The notes under the pieces are model-generated. The model searched no databases. It was given only the letters and a program-made list of their open reading frames with translations, and was not told where the DNA came from. The position numbers and the translations under genes are program-made. Shown in pieces: positions 60,815-64,000 of a stretch of DNA of 64,000 bases. The number at the start of each line of letters is the position of its first letter. The first letter of the stretch is position 1. The stretch spans positions 1 through 64,000 of the forward strand of contig NW_026251710.1 in NCBI RefSeq assembly GCF_025024155.1, read 5' to 3'. This stretch comes from Gamsiella multidivaricata. Its lineage: Eukaryota; Mortierellomycota; Mortierellomycetes; Mortierellales; Mortierellaceae.

Positions 60815-62490
60815 CTGTATTACCATCCATACGCTCTATAAAAATAAGATGCAGCTGTTGTTCTCCGCCTTTGTATCATATTAACACGTCTATGGTATCT
60901 ACGTTCTGGCGTGTTCAAATTGCAGCGTTTTTCTCTGTATTCTCATTCATTTTGCTTTTTCGATCCGTAAGGAGGCGACGGTCTAGAGACTCGGTAAATA
61001 TCTTATTAACGGCATTGGTTGCATTAATGATGCAGTAGACGAAAGGAAGGACTGGATATGGTATGACAAACGGACGAACAGCCCCCCTGTCCCTCTGAAG
61101 TGCTCACACGCCGAGGCACATCATTTGATCTGCTTACATGTCCACATTCCGCGCCCAGCAATAAACAAACGAACCTTAATGTGCTCCACTCAGACTTCTG
61201 TCTGGAGAAATTCTTTCCACACGCGCGTTGACCATTGGATGTCGCCAGGCACACCAAGAACTCGACCGGTTGCTTCGGTTGCTGCAGGGGCCTACTACTT
61301 CTCGTGCTTTCTTCCGCAACAGTCGTCAAAGAACTGCGATTGGCAGACATAAGGATGAAGACCAAGTCCGATTGGCCAGGCCTCGTCCAACCCATTTCCT
61401 CACTTTCTACACCCTCCTTGCTTGTGCGACTAAAAGTCGAATGACTCGTGTTCTCGTCTTTTTCTTCTTATTACGTTAGAATACAAGCGAATGTACGATA
61501 AAGAGAGTGTGCGTAAGAGTCCAGTCCAGTCCAGTCCAGTCTACAAGCACGGCTGTATTTTCTCATCAGTCCATATACCTTTTTAATGTATGTACATGAG
61601 TGCATGCAAATCAAAGGGATCGTTCCAGGGACGCCTGGTATGTCCCAACGAATTTAACCCAGCGTGTCAGCAGTGGCACTTTCTTCTTAGATGTGTGTAT
61701 GGGGGAGGGTACTTTGTATAAACTCTGGCTCCTGAATGGATGACAGGGATCTTCGATACTGAAGCTGCTCATTTGGCCCAGTGCCGCGTTACTCGCTCCT
61801 TCACTCACTTCAGGTTTCATAGCTTGAAGAGGGTAGATAGTACGACTGCATGTGAACACTGCTATTTTTCACACCTCCAGACTTTAACGCCAGGCGTGCG
61901 CGACGTAAATAGTTCTTAAGACGCATGCATTATTATCGTCAACTACAACAAGCAGCTAATAACTTCAACTTAGTCATTAAGTAACCGTTGAAATATCCGC
62001 TGGGCTAACACAAACGACCACTCCCAAGAACATACAGGTACACATATATCTATGCTCCCATTGATGGCGATACGGACTATAGTTCGTGTGAGGCTATGTA
62101 GTATAGTTGATCTGTACTAGATAGCCTGGCTGGCCATCTCTCCCTCTAAGAATCTGAAGTTTGAACTTTGTCCCTCATCGAAAACGCCTCTTGATGCGTT
62201 GTTATGCACCCATAAGCGCGAATGCTTTGCGCGCATGCACAAATGATTGAGTCTCTTGCTTGGTTGCTTTTTTGGTGTCACCTACTCTTACTTGCAGCCG
62301 TTTGAGTTATTCAAAAAGATTATAAGCAAAATCTTTGCGCCGCCCGAGCAGCCGTCTTGCCTGGTCCTGGGTTTCTATAAAAGAGCGGTCGAAGGGGCAG
62401 AATGAATAGTAGTCTTCAGTGAAGCGATATCCCACCTGTCCCTACCCTTCCAGCCTACTCTTCAGCGTCAGCCTATCTCTCTCTTCCAGC
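60815..62490. other. 1.7-kb intergenic stretch
   Basis: No gene is recognised. It has a (GTCCA) pentanucleotide array near 61519-61541 and, at 62375-62383, the TATA element of the next gene. A minus-strand frame of 70 codons from ATG at about 61823 to 61611 (SSFSIEDPCHPFRSQSLYKV) is possible but unsupported. Confidence 0.45.
62375..62383 (+). promoter_or_regulatory. TATA box, secreted sphingomyelinase gene
   Basis: CTATAAAAG lies 108 bp before the ATG at 62491. Confidence 0.55.
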
Positions 62491-63706
62491 ATGAAGATCG
62501 CATCTCTCTTCCCCTTGGCTGCAGTTGCCACCGCATTAATGCCCTCGCTTTCTGCGGCTGCACAGAACGCGACCCTCAGCATCTTGACCAACAACGTCTA
62601 CTTCCTCAGCGAGACGCTTTATCCTAATTGGGGACAGAGTAAGAGTCACTCCTTTACAAGGTATCGTGCGTATGACCTTAATCCATTCTAAACCCTTGCT
62701 GTGAATTTTTTCAGGAACCAGGGCGCAACTGATCGTCAACTCGGACTATGTCAAGGGCCACGACGTTATTGTGCTTGAAGAATGTTTTGATTCTGACCCC
62801 TGTGGAATCATCAGGGACGGCCTTCGCTCGCAATGTAAGTGCTTAAACAAAATGCGTGCTGTAGCAACACCCTCTGGCACATAAAACTTACTAGAATTCC
62901 GTTCTTTATTCGCCTCATATTCTCATATTAGATCCTTACCAAACTCCTACGGTCGGACAAACCAAAAGTGGTTGGGACTCAACCACTGGTTCATACTCCA
63001 CCACGGCGCCCGAGAACGGCGGTGTTGTCATCCTAAGCAAGTGGCCTATGACCCAGAAAAACCAGTTTATCTATAAGCGCGCCTGCGGAGCCGACTGGTA
63101 CGTTTCTCCACATTTGCTGCTCTTCCTTCGTGCTATAAAATGATTTGCGCTACCACTGACTGACGATGATTCATCTCATTCTTCAGGTTCTCCAACAAGG
63201 GCTTCGCTTATGTCGTCCTGGACTATAACGGTACGAATGTCCATGTCTTTGGTACACACATGCAGAGCGATGACTCTGCGTGCTCGTCCGGCGAAGCCGC
63301 GAGTTGTCGTGCTAGTCAACTCGATGCCTGGCGGTCGTACATCGATTCTCGTAACATCGCTGCCAACGAGTTAATTATCATGGCAGGCGACTTTAACATC
63401 AAGCGAGACACTGCAGAGTTCAGTTCGATGCTTACGCGTCTGAACGCCAACCAACCCACGACCTACGATGGTCACCCATGGACTTGGGATACGCAGACGA
63501 ACGACATTGCTCATTACAATTATCCAAATGATTCACCAGAATACATTGACTTTGTCCTCACTGACAAGAAGCATAAAGCCGTTAAATCCTCTGTCCAGAC
63601 ATGCCTCCTCGTCCACTCTCCCGAGTACATCCTCAAATCAGTCGCCTATCACGAATACAGCGACCACTATCCAGTCCGCACAGTCATCCAGGCCGATCTA
63701 TCTTAA
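62491..63706 (+). CDS. Secreted sphingomyelin phosphodiesterase (bacterial-type neutral SMase fold)
   Basis: Exons 62491-62638, 62715-62834, 62932-63097 and 63187-63706 give 954 nt (317 residues). A clear signal peptide (MKIASLFPLAAVATALMPSL, cleavage around SAAAQ) leads into a DNase I-like fold. The metal and catalytic residues expected for the family are visible: Asn in ILTNNVYF, Glu in VIVLEECFD, Asp/Asn in MAGDFNI, and SDHYPV near the end. The Cys pair in SACSSGEAASC is probably a disulphide. The best family match from memory is secreted sphingomyelinase C, which cleaves sphingomyelin to ceramide and phosphocholine; other endonuclease/exonuclease/phosphatase members cannot be excluded. 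It is unrelated in fold to the SMPD4 homologue nearby. Confidence 0.88.
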
Positions 63707-63747
63707 TAAATAAATATGCTTGCGCGATTTTATTGCTATATCTGGGG

Positions 63748-63948
63748 CTAGTCATCCCACTCATCGTCACTGACAACGCCGGTGTCAGGAACAAGGGTAT
63801 CCCGGTCGGCCTTAGACTCCTTGGCCGTCTCAAACATGCGTTCCATCGCCAACCGCTTCCTTTCATCATCTGCCGCCTGCTGCCTGCCCTGCATAAACTT
63901 GTCAAGCGAGTTGCCGCTGGTTTGGGGTGCGGCTGGAGCCGTTGCCAT
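63748..63948 (-). CDS. Small acidic protein of unknown function
   Basis: A 66-residue frame starts at ATG 63946-63948 and ends at TAG 63748-63750. It begins MATAPAAPQTSGNSLDKFMQ, continues as a charged helix (ERKRLAMERMFETAKESK) and ends in an acidic motif VVSDDEWDD. The pattern looks like a small soluble or nuclear adaptor but I do not recognise it. The gene converges on the sphingomyelinase gene with about 40 bp between the stops, and more of it may lie in an upstream exon outside the window. Confidence 0.6.
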   Translation of the reverse strand: MATAPAAPQTSGNSLDKFMQGRQQAADDERKRLAMERMFETAKESKADRDTLVPDTGVVSDDEWDD

Positions 63949-64000
63949 GTGGTGCGATACTGATCTCAAAATACAGTTATTTGAATATAGTATTGTTAGC

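Noticed and set aside
61228..61479. Overlapping plus-strand ORFs of 60-83 codons
   Set aside because: Several frames compete, no start context is good and no motif is recognised.

Overview
The window is nuclear DNA of a filamentous fungus. Genes are spliced, with short GT-AG introns (about 50-210 bp) and strong GTAAGT/GTATGT donors, and the gene set is fungal: tricalbin, DUR3 urea transporter, UapA/C-type purine permease, steryl ester hydrolase, trehalose phosphatase and FCF1. A voltage-gated proton channel, an SMPD4-type sphingomyelinase, a PX-AGC kinase and a fast-evolving membrane protein family suggest an early-diverging lineage; Mortierellaceae is my inference, not shown by a marker gene.

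Layout. 1-6.5 kb: repeat-rich left end with a membrane protein gene (- strand), a 226-bp mariner-type MITE and a duplicated coding-like module. 6.5-9.1 kb: multi-exon gene of unknown function. 9.1-13 kb: small or poorly resolved genes. 13.2-18.3 kb: tricalbin (-). 19.6-21.5 kb: small unknown spliced gene, then a duplicated small secreted protein locus (one copy truncated, one with a start-frame problem). 22.6-35.9 kb: block of + strand metabolic genes (purine permease, steryl ester hydrolase, ALDH8A1-like dehydrogenase, decayed short-chain dehydrogenase, DUR3), broken only by a - strand coiled-coil protein. 36.5-40.1 kb: TPS2-type trehalose enzyme. 40.5-46.7 kb: proton channel, FCF1, CLC chloride transporter. 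47-52.3 kb: disordered protein and PX-AGC kinase (-). 52.3-55.5 kb: low-complexity stretch without a clear gene. 55.5-64 kb: histone H3, SMPD4 homologue (-), glutathione peroxidase, secreted sphingomyelinase, small acidic protein (-).

Functional threads. Purine permease, DUR3 and ALDH8A1-like enzyme lie within 13 kb and all serve use of organic nitrogen. The proton channel and CLC protein sit 1.5 kb apart and could cooperate in charge and pH balance. Tricalbin, steryl ester hydrolase, SMPD4 and the secreted sphingomyelinase all act on membranes or lipids. For the best-resolved genes (tricalbin, permease, esterase, ALDH, DUR3, TPS2, FCF1, CLC, kinase, SMPD4, GPX, sphingomyelinase) I worked out exon borders and checked that the summed length keeps the frame. 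No transposase, reverse transcriptase, tRNA, rRNA or CRISPR array was found.
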